Shown here piece after piece: positions 41,280-49,891 of a stretch of DNA of 64,000 nucleotides. Position 1 is the first letter of the stretch; every line of letters begins with the position of its first letter. The stretch is from CAWULT01 sp963923455 (GTDB lineage Bacteria; Acidobacteriota; Vicinamibacteria; Vicinamibacterales; UBA2999). The notes beneath the pieces were generated by a model, which was given only the letters and a program-made list of their open reading frames with translations, had not been told where the DNA came from and searched no databases. The DNA is taken from the NCBI GenBank assembly GCA_963923455.1, contig CAWULT010000008.1, positions 7,301 to 71,300 on the forward strand, read 5' to 3'. The position numbers and the translations under genes were made by a program.

Positions 41280-42240
41280 ACGCCACGACCTCCCGCTCGG
41301 CCCAGTACCCGTCGTAGCCGGGCTGCTCGGCTTCGACGAAGGCGCAGTGCCCGCCGTGGCGCGTGATCACGCGCGTGATGGCCGGATTGCCGGTGACGTT
41401 CGGCTCGTGGAACGGCCCGGGCGGCACGAACGGGTCGTCCTCGGCCGTCAGGATCAGCGTCGGTACGGTGATGCGGTGCACCACCCGCATCGCGCTCGCG
41501 CGGTGGTAGTAGTCGTCGGCGTCGCGGAAGCCGTGGTACGGGGCGGTGTACGCCTCGTCGAACTGTCGCACCGTCCAGATCCGGCCGAGGGGCTCGAGCG
41601 AGAACTCGCCCGGGAACGCCGCGGCCTTGCGTCGCATCCGCGCCTTGAGGTTCCGGACGAAGTTCCACTGGTACGGGTAGTTCGCGCGGCGTTCGAGCGC
41701 CGTGACGCACACCGCCAGGTCCATCGTCGGCGACACGGCGCACACGGCCGTGAGCTGTGGCGGGGCGTCGGGGCCGAGGTCGCCCGCCAGCTTGAGCGCG
41801 AGGTTGCCGCCGAGCGAGTAGCCGGCGAACGCGATCGCGGGCAGACGGTCGTGCTCGATCAGTTCGCGCATCACGAACAGCGGGTCGTGGATCAGGCCGG
41901 AGTGGTACAGCCCGCGTGACAGGTGTTCGGTGTGGCCGCAGTTGCGCTGGTTCAGCCGGACGACGTTCCAGCCGCGCGCCCACGCCTTGTCGGCCATGCC
42001 GCCCATGTAGTGGGCCATGCTCGACCCTTCGAGCCCGTGCAGCAGGATGATCGTGGGGTGGGCCCGGCGATCGGCCTGCCAGTGGCAGTGCGCCAGCACA
42101 CGCGCGTCCGGCGCCGTGTCGAAGTACCGCGCGTCCGGCGGCGGCAGGGCCGGAAACCGGCGGGCCCGGGCCCAGGCGTAGAGCGTCTGCCAGTGGCCGC
42201 CAGTGAAGCGGGGTCGATAGCCGGTCGGAGTGGGGGTCAC
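41206..42240 (-). CDS. YheT-like alpha/beta hydrolase
   Basis: Hydrolase of 344 aa. ILLHGLEGSSMAHYM holds the oxyanion-hole HG, GYSLGGNLALKLAG the nucleophilic Ser, EDDPFVP the Asp and RHGGHCAF the His. The N-terminal TGGHWQTLY is typical of the YheT/ABHD1-3 group, which includes esterases and lipases. It ends with an Ala/Pro-rich tail whose codons overlap the DUF72 gene by 74 bases. It is the last gene of a long minus-strand run that begins at 46434, with a 52-base gap to the gene before it. Confidence 0.9.
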   Translation of the reverse strand: MTPTPTGYRPRFTGGHWQTLYAWARARRFPALPPPDARYFDTAPDARVLAHCHWQADRRAHPTIILLHGLEGSSMAHYMGGMADKAWARGWNVVRLNQRNCGHTEHLSRGLYHSGLIHDPLFVMRELIEHDRLPAIAFAGYSLGGNLALKLAGDLGPDAPPQLTAVCAVSPTMDLAVCVTALERRANYPYQWNFVRNLKARMRRKAAAFPGEFSLEPLGRIWTVRQFDEAYTAPYHGFRDADDYYHRASAMRVVHRITVPTLILTAEDDPFVPPGPFHEPNVTGNPAITRVITRHGGHCAFVEAEQPGYDGYWAEREVVAFTTAHRAPAAAPSRTPVPFPIPRA

Positions 42241-42292
42241 GTGCAGGCCGTGCTCGGTGTCGACTGCCAGCTTATCATCCGGCCGTGGCGCC

Positions 42293-43780
42293 TCAGCGCC
42301 CGGCGGGGGCGAGCGCGTAGATCCGGAACCGCTCGTTCCGGTGGACGATCGGCAGCGGCAGGTCGGCCTCGGTGACGAGGAAGTGCAGCCCGTACCGCGC
42401 CGCGAGGGCGCTGGCCCGGTCCGCCGTCAACGACGGGAAGTCGTCGATGGCGATCGTCCGCTCGCGCACCCGCAGCGCGACGTCGCGCGAGTAGATCGCG
42501 AGCGCGGAGTCCTTCGTCTCCTCGAGCAGCACGTCGCGTTCGGCCGCCACGCGGACGCTCGTGCCGTACTTCCAGGCGTGCCCGGGGTCGGCCAGCACGT
42601 GGACGTCGAGCGGCTGCCGGCGCAGCCATTCCATCGCCTCCTGCCACGGCGACGCCGGGACGGTGACCGCGAACAGCGTGCGCTCGGGGTGCTCGACCAG
42701 CATCGTGTACGCGCCGCGCCCGACGGAGGCGGCGACGAGCAGCGCCGCCACGGCTGTCGCGGCGCGCCGGCCGAGGCCGGGCGCCGCCACGACGGCCACG
42801 ACGTAGATCGTGGCCACGAAGTCGACCAGCCAGAACACGCGCGAGATCTGGAGCTGGACGAAGAACGCCTGGCGGAGCAGCACCGCGGGCAGCGTCAGCA
42901 GGAACAGCGCGACGAGGGCCGTGGCGCCCCAGACGAGCCCGGCGTCCTCGGGCGTGGCGTCACCGCGTGCCCGGCGCGTCCGGTGCGCCCACCAGAGCAC
43001 GGCCAGCAGGCCGAGATTCGCCGCCCAGGCCCAGAGCGGCCAGTCGCCCGGGAACAGCGAGTCCTTGACCGCCAGCGGCTGCAGCCAGGCCTCGTCCATC
43101 GTGACGAGCCGCGAGCGGAACGGACCGAGCAGCAGTGCCCCGGCGCCGACCAGGCCTGCGGTGACGCCGCCCGCGAGCAGGTGACGCCAGATCGGGGTGC
43201 CCAGCACGAGCGCCGTGCCCACGAGCACGGCGAACCAGAGGCCGGTCGTGACGTGGACCACCAGGGCCCCGGCCACCAGCGCGGCCGCGCCCCAGCGCTG
43301 CCGGCGCAGCACGGCGGCCACCGCCAGCGCGCCCATGGCGAACGCCAGCATCCGCGGGTGGAAGTAGGCCTCGAAGGTGTTGGCGCTGGTGCGCGGAATC
43401 CGGTGGCGCAGCGTGAACACCGCGGCCAGCGCCAGCGTGCCGAGCGGCGTGCGGTACACGCGGCCGCCGATCTGGGCCAGGGCGAGCCAGATGAGCGCCA
43501 GCGACACCAGGTAGCCGCCGAGGAAGACGGCTTCGAGCGGCGCGCCGGTCAGTCGTGTCAGGGCGGCCAGCAGCTCGTCGGAGAGCATCAGCCGGCCCTG
43601 CGCGTCGATCAGCGGTGCGTCGCGCGGAAAGGCGCCCGGGACGAGCGCCCGCGTGACGACCGGGATGTAGAACGCCTGGTCCGAGACGCCGTAGCGGTAG
43701 CCGGCGGCGTTCGCGGTGGCGAGCACCACGAACGCCAGACCGGCGGCGACGGCGAAGGCGCGGGAGTGGGCGGACGACAC
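42293..43780 (-). CDS. Multi-pass membrane protein, possible GT-C type
   Basis: Protein of 495 aa starting with GTG, with about ten hydrophobic helices (up to about residue 350) and a soluble C-terminal part of about 140 residues (WQEAMEWLRRQPLDVHVLA onward). The early periplasmic loop DQAFYIPVVTRALVPGAFPR contains Asp and the general plan resembles GT-C glycosyltransferases or DUF-type membrane proteins from the same group. I cannot name the family. It begins seven bases after the DinB-like gene, in the same minus-strand run. Confidence 0.65.
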   Translation of the reverse strand: MSSAHSRAFAVAAGLAFVVLATANAAGYRYGVSDQAFYIPVVTRALVPGAFPRDAPLIDAQGRLMLSDELLAALTRLTGAPLEAVFLGGYLVSLALIWLALAQIGGRVYRTPLGTLALAAVFTLRHRIPRTSANTFEAYFHPRMLAFAMGALAVAAVLRRQRWGAAALVAGALVVHVTTGLWFAVLVGTALVLGTPIWRHLLAGGVTAGLVGAGALLLGPFRSRLVTMDEAWLQPLAVKDSLFPGDWPLWAWAANLGLLAVLWWAHRTRRARGDATPEDAGLVWGATALVALFLLTLPAVLLRQAFFVQLQISRVFWLVDFVATIYVVAVVAAPGLGRRAATAVAALLVAASVGRGAYTMLVEHPERTLFAVTVPASPWQEAMEWLRRQPLDVHVLADPGHAWKYGTSVRVAAERDVLLEETKDSALAIYSRDVALRVRERTIAIDDFPSLTADRASALAARYGLHFLVTEADLPLPIVHRNERFRIYALAPAGR

Positions 43781-43787
43781 GCGCCGG

Positions 43788-44285
43788 CTACGCCGTCTGT
43801 TCGTCCGCGCTCGGACCGTACATTCCGGGCAGCGGCACGTCGTGCATTCGGAGGTAGACGCTCAGCTGCCCGCGGTGGTGGATCATGTGGCTCATCACGA
43901 AGCCGCGCCAGACGCCGGCCTTTGGCATCGTGAAGATCGCCTGCGCGCCCTGCTTGAGCGACCAGGGCGCCATCAGCTCGGCGTCCGTCCTGCCCACGAG
44001 CGCCGCGCGCGCCTTGGCGAGGTTCTCGTCGAACAGCGCCAGCACGGCCGCGCGCGTCCTGCGCGGCTCGAGCGGCGGCGAGGCCGCCAGATCCAGCTCG
44101 TTGGTGGTCAGCGTGACGAGCGCCCAGAGCGGCATGGTGGCCACGTGCTGCGCCAGCTGGCCCAGCGAGAACGACTTGGCGTGCGGCTTCCAGTCGAACG
44201 CGCCGTCGGGCACGCGCTCGAGCAGCGTGCGCGTGATGGACATCTCGTGATCGAACTCCGGGAGCAGGGCATCGACCAAAGCCAT
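43788..44285 (-). CDS. DinB family protein
   Basis: Four-helix-bundle protein (165 aa) of the DinB/YfiT group. Expected metal-binding His are in LGQLAQHVATMP and in SHMIHHRGQLSVYLRM near the C-terminus. Members include bacillithiol or mycothiol S-transferases and maleylpyruvate isomerases; many remain unassigned. The start at 44285 gives the family N-terminus. It lies 17 bases after lemA and seven before the membrane protein gene, so it is co-transcribed with both. Confidence 0.88.
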   Translation of the reverse strand: MALVDALLPEFDHEMSITRTLLERVPDGAFDWKPHAKSFSLGQLAQHVATMPLWALVTLTTNELDLAASPPLEPRRTRAAVLALFDENLAKARAALVGRTDAELMAPWSLKQGAQAIFTMPKAGVWRGFVMSHMIHHRGQLSVYLRMHDVPLPGMYGPSADEQTA

Positions 44286-44302
44286 GGCGGTCTCCGTTCG
44301 TC

Positions 44303-44881
44303 CTATTGCGGCCGTGGCCGGCCGAAGTCGACCCGAGGCACCCGCTCGGCCTCCGGCGGCGCGTTGAACAGTGGGTGCTCCTTGAACCCGAAGATGCCCG
44401 CCGTCACATTCGAGGGGAACTGCCGGCGCAGCGTGTTGTATTCCTGAACCCGTTCGTTGTAGCGCATCCGCTCGACGGCGATGCGGTTCTCGGTGCCCGA
44501 CAGCTCGTCCATCAGACGGTTGAACGTCTCGTTCGACCGGAGCTGCGGATAGTTCTCGACGACCACCAGCAGCCGGGCCAGCGCGGCGCTCTGCTCGTTG
44601 GCCGCCTGCATCCGGGCCTCCGGCGTCTGGGCTCCGGCCAGCTTCGCCCGTGATTCCGCGATGCGGCCGAACACCTCCTGCTCCTGCTGGGCGATGCCCT
44701 TGGTCGTCTCGACCAGGTTGGGGATCAGGTCGTTCCGACGCTGCAACTGATTCTCCACCTGGGCCCACTGCCCCCGGATGGCTTCCTCCTGGCTGACGAA
44801 GCGGTTGTACGAACAGCCCGAGAGCCCCAGGGACGCTCCGACGAGCACCACCGCCACCAGTCCGCTGCGCATCACCTTCAT
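44303..44881 (-). CDS. lemA: LemA family lipoprotein
   Basis: LemA protein of 192 aa. Lipobox GLSGC then SYNRFVSQEEAIRGQWAQVE, with the family motif NQLQRRNDLIPNLVETTKG and helices YPQLRSNETFNRLMDELSGT and ERMRYNERVQEYNTLRRQFP. LemA proteins are membrane-attached helical bundles of uncertain role, almost always beside a TPM-domain protein, as here (gap 45 bases). Unlike many homologues it carries a lipobox rather than a simple membrane anchor. GAGGAG lies just before the ATG. Confidence 0.95.
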   Translation of the reverse strand: MKVMRSGLVAVVLVGASLGLSGCSYNRFVSQEEAIRGQWAQVENQLQRRNDLIPNLVETTKGIAQQEQEVFGRIAESRAKLAGAQTPEARMQAANEQSAALARLLVVVENYPQLRSNETFNRLMDELSGTENRIAVERMRYNERVQEYNTLRRQFPSNVTAGIFGFKEHPLFNAPPEAERVPRVDFGRPRPQ

Positions 44882-44926
44882 TGCACGCTCCTCACTCGGG
44901 CCGGGCGAGTCCGCCGCCCGTGCCGC

Positions 44927-45739
44927 TCACCAGCTGCCGCCGCCACCACCGCCGCCGCTCCGGCCGCCGCCGAAGCCGCCAAAGCCACCACCGAAGCCGC
45001 CGCCGCCGCCGAAACCGCCGCCAAATCCCCCGCCGAACGGTCCCACGCCGGAACTCCAGCCCCGCGGCGGGCCGCCCCATCGCGCAGGCGGGCGCCGCCG
45101 CCCTCGGAGCCGTCCCGCCAGTGCGTTCAGCACGATGAACAGCACGAACAGCGCGAGGATCAGCCCGCCCCCCGAGCCGGACGGCGGCGCGCGGCGAACC
45201 GGCCGCACGCCCTGCAGGGTCACGCCGCGCCCCTGCGCGATGCGGTCGATGATCCGTGACGTGCCGGCGGCGAGGCCGGTTCCGTACCCGCCGCGGCGGA
45301 ACTCCGGCACCATCACCTGGCGGCTCGTCTCACCGGCGAAGCCGTCGGTGATGTACTGCTCGAGGTCGTAGCCGACTTCGATCCACACCTGGCGGTCCTG
45401 CACCGCCAGCAGCACCAGCAGGCCGTTGTCGCGTCCCCGTTCGCCGATGCCGCGTCCGCCGTTCTCGAACATCTTGACGGCGTACTCGCGGATGTCCGCG
45501 TACGGGGCGAAGGTGTCGATGGTGGCCACGACGACGACGTCCCCGCTCGCCTGCTGCAGGGCGCGGATCCGCGCCTCGATCGCCCGTCCGCTCGCGTCGT
45601 CGATGACGCCCGCGAAGTCGTTGACCGGGCGCGTCAGCGCCGGCGGGAGGGGCTGGCCGTGCGCCGGCGCGGCCAGCCACGCCGCCAGCAGCAGGACCGT
45701 CAGGCCAGCCGTCCGGGCCGCGTGTCTCACCGCCGCCAC
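44927..45739 (-). CDS. TPM-domain protein with glycine-rich tail
   Basis: Protein of 270 aa starting with GTG: signal peptide (to AHGQ), TPM phosphatase-like domain (about 30-165; LTRPVNDFAGVIDDASGRAI, FENGGRGIGERGRDNGLLVLL, WIEVGYDLEQYITDGFAG), a membrane helix (LILALFVLFIVLNALAG) and a tail of nearly 50 residues made mostly of Gly, Phe and Ser. This is the standard partner of LemA. TPM domains have been linked to photosystem II repair and phosphatase activity in plants; the bacterial role is unclear. Its start overlaps the upstream gene by 13 bases. Confidence 0.92.
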   Translation of the reverse strand: MAAVRHAARTAGLTVLLLAAWLAAPAHGQPLPPALTRPVNDFAGVIDDASGRAIEARIRALQQASGDVVVVATIDTFAPYADIREYAVKMFENGGRGIGERGRDNGLLVLLAVQDRQVWIEVGYDLEQYITDGFAGETSRQVMVPEFRRGGYGTGLAAGTSRIIDRIAQGRGVTLQGVRPVRRAPPSGSGGGLILALFVLFIVLNALAGRLRGRRRPPARWGGPPRGWSSGVGPFGGGFGGGFGGGGGFGGGFGGFGGGRSGGGGGGGSW

Positions 45740-46434
45740 GTGTCTACCGCGTGAGCCAGCTGCTCGACGGCCGCCAGGTACTCGGGGAACAGGCGCGCGG
45801 GATCGGTGGTCGGCATGGCTCCGGGGTGCTCGAGGGCCAGAATGGCGTCGACCGTCGTCTCGGCGAGCCCGACGGCCCGGGCGCCCGCCCGGGTTGCCTC
45901 CAGCCTGTCACGCGTTTCGACGCCGCCGAGGCGCGCGACGTTCCGCAGCAGGGCGGCGAAGGCGGGCGCGGCCGTCAGCACCAGCGTGGCGACCGGCGCC
46001 AGGCGCCCCCGCGACTCGATGAACCCCTGGCGCAGGTGGAGCAGGTGACTCTTGATCTGGGTCTCGCACGCGCGCCGCAGGTCCTCCGCCGCGATCGTCA
46101 GCCCGGCGAACGGGTCGTCGCCGAAGACGCGGGCGTGCGTGCGGATGATCTCCCCGTACTCGAGGGGAAACACGTCGAGCGACGCGCGGAACTCGTCCTG
46201 GGGAAGGACGAGTGGCGTGGCGATCGACGCCCCCAGCCACTCGGGCGACAGGCGCCCGCAGGCCTCGAGATCCTCCGTGGTCAGGGCCGACACGAGGGCG
46301 AGCGTCGACAGGGGCGCATCCTCGTGCCCCTCCACCCGCGGGCCGTAGGCGACCACCGAGAGCAGGCGGGGGCCGAACACCCGCTGCAGGTCCGCTGCCA
46401 GCGACGCGCCGAGGGACTGCCACGAAGACGACAT
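45727..46434 (-). CDS. Conserved protein, nucleotidyltransferase-like
   Basis: Protein of 235 aa, first gene of the LemA/TPM run. The N-terminus (FGPRLLSVVAYGPRVEGHED) resembles the GSxxxG strand of minimal nucleotidyltransferases, but Gly-Ser is GP and the catalytic Asp pair is not obvious, so it may be inactive. The rest is helical (CETQIKSHLLHLRQGFIE). I do not recognise a named family. The message looks leaderless: TACAAT ends six bases before the ATG. Divergent from the YvcK-like gene. Confidence 0.65.
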   Translation of the reverse strand: MSSSWQSLGASLAADLQRVFGPRLLSVVAYGPRVEGHEDAPLSTLALVSALTTEDLEACGRLSPEWLGASIATPLVLPQDEFRASLDVFPLEYGEIIRTHARVFGDDPFAGLTIAAEDLRRACETQIKSHLLHLRQGFIESRGRLAPVATLVLTAAPAFAALLRNVARLGGVETRDRLEATRAGARAVGLAETTVDAILALEHPGAMPTTDPARLFPEYLAAVEQLAHAVDTWRR

Positions 46435-46440
46435 GCCCCG

Positions 46441-46446
46441 ATTGTA
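46441..46446 (-). promoter_or_regulatory. -10 box TACAAT of the LemA/TPM operon, near-leaderless
   Basis: On the minus strand TACAAT is followed by six bases and the ATG at 46434. Confidence 0.55.
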
Positions 46447-46489
46447 CGCGCGCCCTGCCGCCGGGCCCGCCGGCCCGGTGCGGACCCAG

Positions 46490-46518
46490 TTGGGGACCGG
46501 GGTTGCGGCCGATAGAAT
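46490..46518 (+). promoter_or_regulatory. Promoter of the YvcK-like gene (TTGGGG-N17-TAGAAT)
   Basis: The clearest two-part promoter in the window: -35 TTGGGG (46490-46495), 17-base spacer, -10 TAGAAT (46513-46518), then seven bases to the ATG at 46526. It decides the start codon, because the in-frame ATG at 46517 lies inside the -10 box. Confidence 0.6.
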
Positions 46519-46525
46519 GGCCAGG

Positions 46526-47545
46526 ATGAGGCTGCGGGAGCTCAACATCGGCTGCGTCGGGGGCGGGACCGGACTGCCGAGCCTGCTCGGCGGGCTCAAG
46601 TCCAATCCGTGGCTGCGGTTGCACGCCGTCGTGACGATGTTCGACAGCGGGGGCAGTTCCGGCCAGCTGCGCGACGAACTGGGGGTGCTGCCGCCGGGTG
46701 ACGTGCTCAAGTGCGCGCTGGCGCTCGCGCGGCACGAGGGCGAGGCCCGCCGGGTGCTGCTGTCACGGCTCCCGACCCTGGAGCATCAGGGCCGGCTCGC
46801 GGGGCACACCGGCGGCAACCTGCTGCTGTCGATGATGGGGCAGTACACGGGCGACTTCCTCGCCGCCGTCGATGGCTTGCGAAGCCTGCTCGGGTGCAGG
46901 GGCCGCGTCTGGCCGGTCAGCGTCGAGCCTGCCTCGATCTGCGCCGAATACGGCGACGGTACCACCACGAAGGGCGAGGTCGAGGTCGACGCCGGGCAGA
47001 ACCTCGGACATCAGGTGCGGCGGCTGTGGCTGGAGCCCGAGGTCAGCCTGCTGCCGGTCGTCGCCGAGGCCATCCGCGGGTTCGACGCGGTGATCATCGG
47101 ACCGGGCAGCTTCTTCACGAGTCTGATGCCGCCCTTGCTCGTGCGCGGCGTCCGCGAGGCCTTCGCCGAGGTGAGGGGCCCCGTCATCCTGATCGCCAAC
47201 CTGCTCACCGAGGGCAGCGGCATGGCCGGGTTCACCGCGGCCGACGAGGTCCGGTGGGTGTCGAGGGCCATCGGCCGGAAGGTCGATGTCGTGATCGCCA
47301 ACAGCGGCCGGCCGTCACCCGAAGCGCTGCTGAAATACGCGGCCGAGCACAAGGAACCGCTCGACGTCGGGACGCTCGACCCCGGCGTGGAACTCGTCGT
47401 CGGGCCCTTCTGGAACACGGAAATCGCGCGCCACGACCGGCGCCGGCTGGCCTTTGCCGTCTGGTCGGTGCTGAGCCAGCACCTGCTGCAGGACGACGCG
47501 CCCGTGAGGCCGAGCCTGACGGCGGCCGGCTCGTCGTCGTTCTAG
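46526..47545 (+). CDS. YvcK/CofD-like gluconeogenesis factor
   Basis: Protein of 339 aa of the YvcK/CofD family. The nucleotide-sugar site is seen in GCVGGGTGLPSLLGGLKSN and MFDSGGSSGQLRDELG; further marks are LPPGDVLKCALAL, GNLLLSMMGQYTGDF, IIGPGSFFTSLMPPLLVRG and VIANSGRPSPEALLKY. YvcK proteins bind UDP-sugars and control the switch between gluconeogenesis, peptidoglycan precursor supply and cell shape. CofD is the related F420 enzyme, but no F420 genes are near. Its last four bases overlap the convergent LigD-type gene. Confidence 0.88.
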   Translation: MRLRELNIGCVGGGTGLPSLLGGLKSNPWLRLHAVVTMFDSGGSSGQLRDELGVLPPGDVLKCALALARHEGEARRVLLSRLPTLEHQGRLAGHTGGNLLLSMMGQYTGDFLAAVDGLRSLLGCRGRVWPVSVEPASICAEYGDGTTTKGEVEVDAGQNLGHQVRRLWLEPEVSLLPVVAEAIRGFDAVIIGPGSFFTSLMPPLLVRGVREAFAEVRGPVILIANLLTEGSGMAGFTAADEVRWVSRAIGRKVDVVIANSGRPSPEALLKYAAEHKEPLDVGTLDPGVELVVGPFWNTEIARHDRRRLAFAVWSVLSQHLLQDDAPVRPSLTAAGSSSF

Positions 47546-48375
47546 TCCTCTCCGCGCGGCGGTCGCCTCGTTCGAGTCCCCGTGGCTGGTGCCTTCGCCG
47601 TCCGCGGCTGGGCCTTCGCCGTGGCGCGGACCCCGCGAGCGGCGCCCTTGCGCGCCCCACTGGGCGCGGGTGCCGCGGCCGCGGGCCGTCCCTCGCGCTC
47701 GGCTCGCAGCGCCAAGGCGCGCGCGATGACCGTCTGGAACAGCTTGCCGGCGTCTCCGCCCTGAGCAGGCCGGTTGCTGCGCCAGACGTCGGGATCGTCC
47801 TGTGCCAGGATGTCCGCGAAGTCGCCTTCCGTCTTGACGCTGAGCGGCGCGAACTCGGCGATGTCGATCGGGCCCGCCCAGTCGTCGCGGTGCTTGATGA
47901 GCAGCCACGAGCGGCCGTCGGGTGCACCACGGCCCCAGCCCCGCGTCCGTACGAGCGCCCACGACCCCTTCAACTTGTAGCCGTCGAGCCGGAACTTCAA
48001 ATCGCCCTTGGCCAGCGCGGCGTCGACGTCGTCGACCTCCGGCGTCCAGGTGCCGCGGTCCCACAGCATCACGATGCCGGCGCCGTAGCCCGATGGGATG
48101 ACGCCCTCGAAGTCGCCGTACTCGATCGGGTGGTCCTCGACGTGCATCGCGAGCCGCTTGACGGCGGGGTCGATCGACGGGCCCTTCGGCACGGCCCACG
48201 ACAGCAGCACGCCGTCGTGTTCGAGGCGCAGGTCGTAGTGCAGGTGGCTGGCCAGGTGCTTCTGGACGCAGAAGGCGCGCGGCCGCCGGCCGGCGGGCGA
48301 GCGCCGGGACGTCGAGCCATCCGGCTCCGGCGATTGGCTGAAGTCGCGCTTCTCGCGGTACTTCTCGAGGGCCAT
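47542..48375 (-). CDS. Free-standing LigD 3'-phosphoesterase domain protein
   Basis: Protein of 277 aa that is only the phosphoesterase domain of the multi-domain DNA ligase D. The core motifs are FCVQKHLASHLHYDLRLEHD, LLSWAVPKGPS, MHVEDHPIEYGDFEGVIPSG, GIVMLWDRGTW and WLLIKHRDDWA; the His, Asp and Arg of the active site are in the first. In LigD this domain trims 3' ends during Ku-dependent end joining. Neither ligase, polymerase nor Ku is in the window. The last 60 residues are a Lys/Arg/Ala/Pro-rich tail likely to bind DNA. Confidence 0.9.
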   Translation of the reverse strand: MALEKYREKRDFSQSPEPDGSTSRRSPAGRRPRAFCVQKHLASHLHYDLRLEHDGVLLSWAVPKGPSIDPAVKRLAMHVEDHPIEYGDFEGVIPSGYGAGIVMLWDRGTWTPEVDDVDAALAKGDLKFRLDGYKLKGSWALVRTRGWGRGAPDGRSWLLIKHRDDWAGPIDIAEFAPLSVKTEGDFADILAQDDPDVWRSNRPAQGGDAGKLFQTVIARALALRAEREGRPAAAAPAPSGARKGAARGVRATAKAQPRTAKAPATGTRTRRPPRGED

Positions 48376-48391
48376 GGTGCTCGACCTGCGG

Positions 48392-49888
48392 TCACGCCTC
48401 CGCCGGCCCGGCCCCTGCCAGGCCGCGGAACCGGCGCGCCATCAGCAGCAACGCTATGCCGATGACGATCGAGAACGCGGCGACGGCGCCGAACAGGCGT
48501 GGCAGCGGCCACGACTCGTACAGGCCTCCGAGCCGGCCGCCGATGTAGTTGCCCACCGACGCGGCGAGGAACCACACGCCCATCACGAGGCCGCCGATCC
48601 GCTCCGGCGCCAGTTTCGACATCGCGCTGAGCCCCACCGGGCTGAGCGCCATCTCCCCGGCCGTGTGGAGGAAGTAGGTGACGAACAGCCACCAGGGGCT
48701 CACCTTGATGCCCTGGGCCGACAGCGTCGCGGCGCCGACCATCACGACGAAGCCGGCCCCCACCAGGATCAGGCCGATGCCGAACTTCGACGAACTCGAC
48801 GGCTCGAGACGCCGCCTGGCCAGGAACACCCAGAGCCACGCGAACGCGGGTGCCAGTCCGAAGATGATGAAGAGTGAGTTGAGGGACTGGTAGAACGAAC
48901 TGGGGAACTCCCAGCCGAGCACGCGGTTGTCGGTGTCCCGGTCGGCGAACAGATTCAGCGTCGACCCTGCCTGCTCGAAAGCGGACCAGAACAGGGCCGC
49001 GGCGAGGAACAGGACGGCGATGAGGGAGAGGCGTTTGCGTTCGTCGGGGGTCCAGCCAGGTGAGAGGAACAGCCACCCGAAGAACGCGATGGTGGAGAGG
49101 AGCAGCAGGGCACCGCCGGCGTCCGCCACCTGCGAGGCGGTCACGGGCCACACCCCGGTTGCGATGCCGATGCCGCCCGCCAGCAGGGCGGCGGCTGCGA
49201 CGGACGTCCACCGCAGGGCCTGCGCGCGCCAGCGGGCCTGCTCGGCGGCCGAGCCCGCGTTCGCCGGATGCAGCCCTGCGTCGCCCAGGTACCGCGCGCC
49301 CAGCATGTACTGCACGAGCCCGAGGATCATGCCGACTCCGGCCGCCGCGAAGCCCAGGTGCCAGTTGACGCGCTGGCCGAGGTAGCCGCAGACCAGCGGT
49401 GCGACGAACGCCCCGGTGTTGATGCCCATGTAGAAGATCGAATAGCCGGCGTCTCGGCGGTCGTCGTCGGGGGCGTAGAGACGCCCGACGATGACGCTGA
49501 CGTTGCCCTTCAGCAGGCCGGTGCCGATGACGATCAGCACGAGACCGAGGTAGAAGGTCTCGATGGCCGGGAACGCCATCGAGAAGTGGCCGGCCGAGAT
49601 CAGCACGCCGCCATACAGCACGGCGCGCCGGGCGCCGATCAGTCGATCCGCGATCCAGCCGCCGGGCAGGCTGGTCATGTACACCATGGCGGTGTAGAGC
49701 CCGTAGATCGCGCCGGCTGTCGCCGTGTCGAACCCGAGGCCGCCGGCGGCGGGCGCGGCCGTCATGAACAGGATGAGCAGCGCCCGCATGCCGTAGTAGC
49801 TGAATCGCTCCCACATCTCCGTGAAGAAGAGTGTGGAGAGCCCGCGGGGATGGCCGAAGAAGGCGCGGTCGAGCCCGGGCGCGCTCAC
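48392..49888 (-). CDS. POT-family proton-dependent peptide transporter
   Basis: Transporter of 498 aa starting with GTG, with about 14 membrane helices. The signature ExxER is present in FFTEMWERFSYYGMRALL, and the PTR2 motif region GLLKGNVSVIVGRLY and FYMGINTGAFVAPLVCGYLG follow. Family members import di- and tripeptides with protons. GHFSMAFPAIETFY and FWSAFEQAGSTLNLFADRDT fit the family. It starts three bases after the YggX stop, so the two form an operon. Confidence 0.93.
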   Translation of the reverse strand: MSAPGLDRAFFGHPRGLSTLFFTEMWERFSYYGMRALLILFMTAAPAAGGLGFDTATAGAIYGLYTAMVYMTSLPGGWIADRLIGARRAVLYGGVLISAGHFSMAFPAIETFYLGLVLIVIGTGLLKGNVSVIVGRLYAPDDDRRDAGYSIFYMGINTGAFVAPLVCGYLGQRVNWHLGFAAAGVGMILGLVQYMLGARYLGDAGLHPANAGSAAEQARWRAQALRWTSVAAAALLAGGIGIATGVWPVTASQVADAGGALLLLSTIAFFGWLFLSPGWTPDERKRLSLIAVLFLAAALFWSAFEQAGSTLNLFADRDTDNRVLGWEFPSSFYQSLNSLFIIFGLAPAFAWLWVFLARRRLEPSSSSKFGIGLILVGAGFVVMVGAATLSAQGIKVSPWWLFVTYFLHTAGEMALSPVGLSAMSKLAPERIGGLVMGVWFLAASVGNYIGGRLGGLYESWPLPRLFGAVAAFSIVIGIALLLMARRFRGLAGAGPAEA

Positions 49889-49891
49889 GGG

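Noticed and set aside
44927..45080. Glycine-rich coding repeat of the TPM protein as a separate DNA repeat
   Set aside because: It is explained by the Gly/Phe-rich protein tail that is normal for this family.
46517..46525. Upstream ATG of the YvcK-like gene
   Set aside because: It lies in the TAGAAT box of the best promoter in the window; the family N-terminus fits the ATG at 46526.
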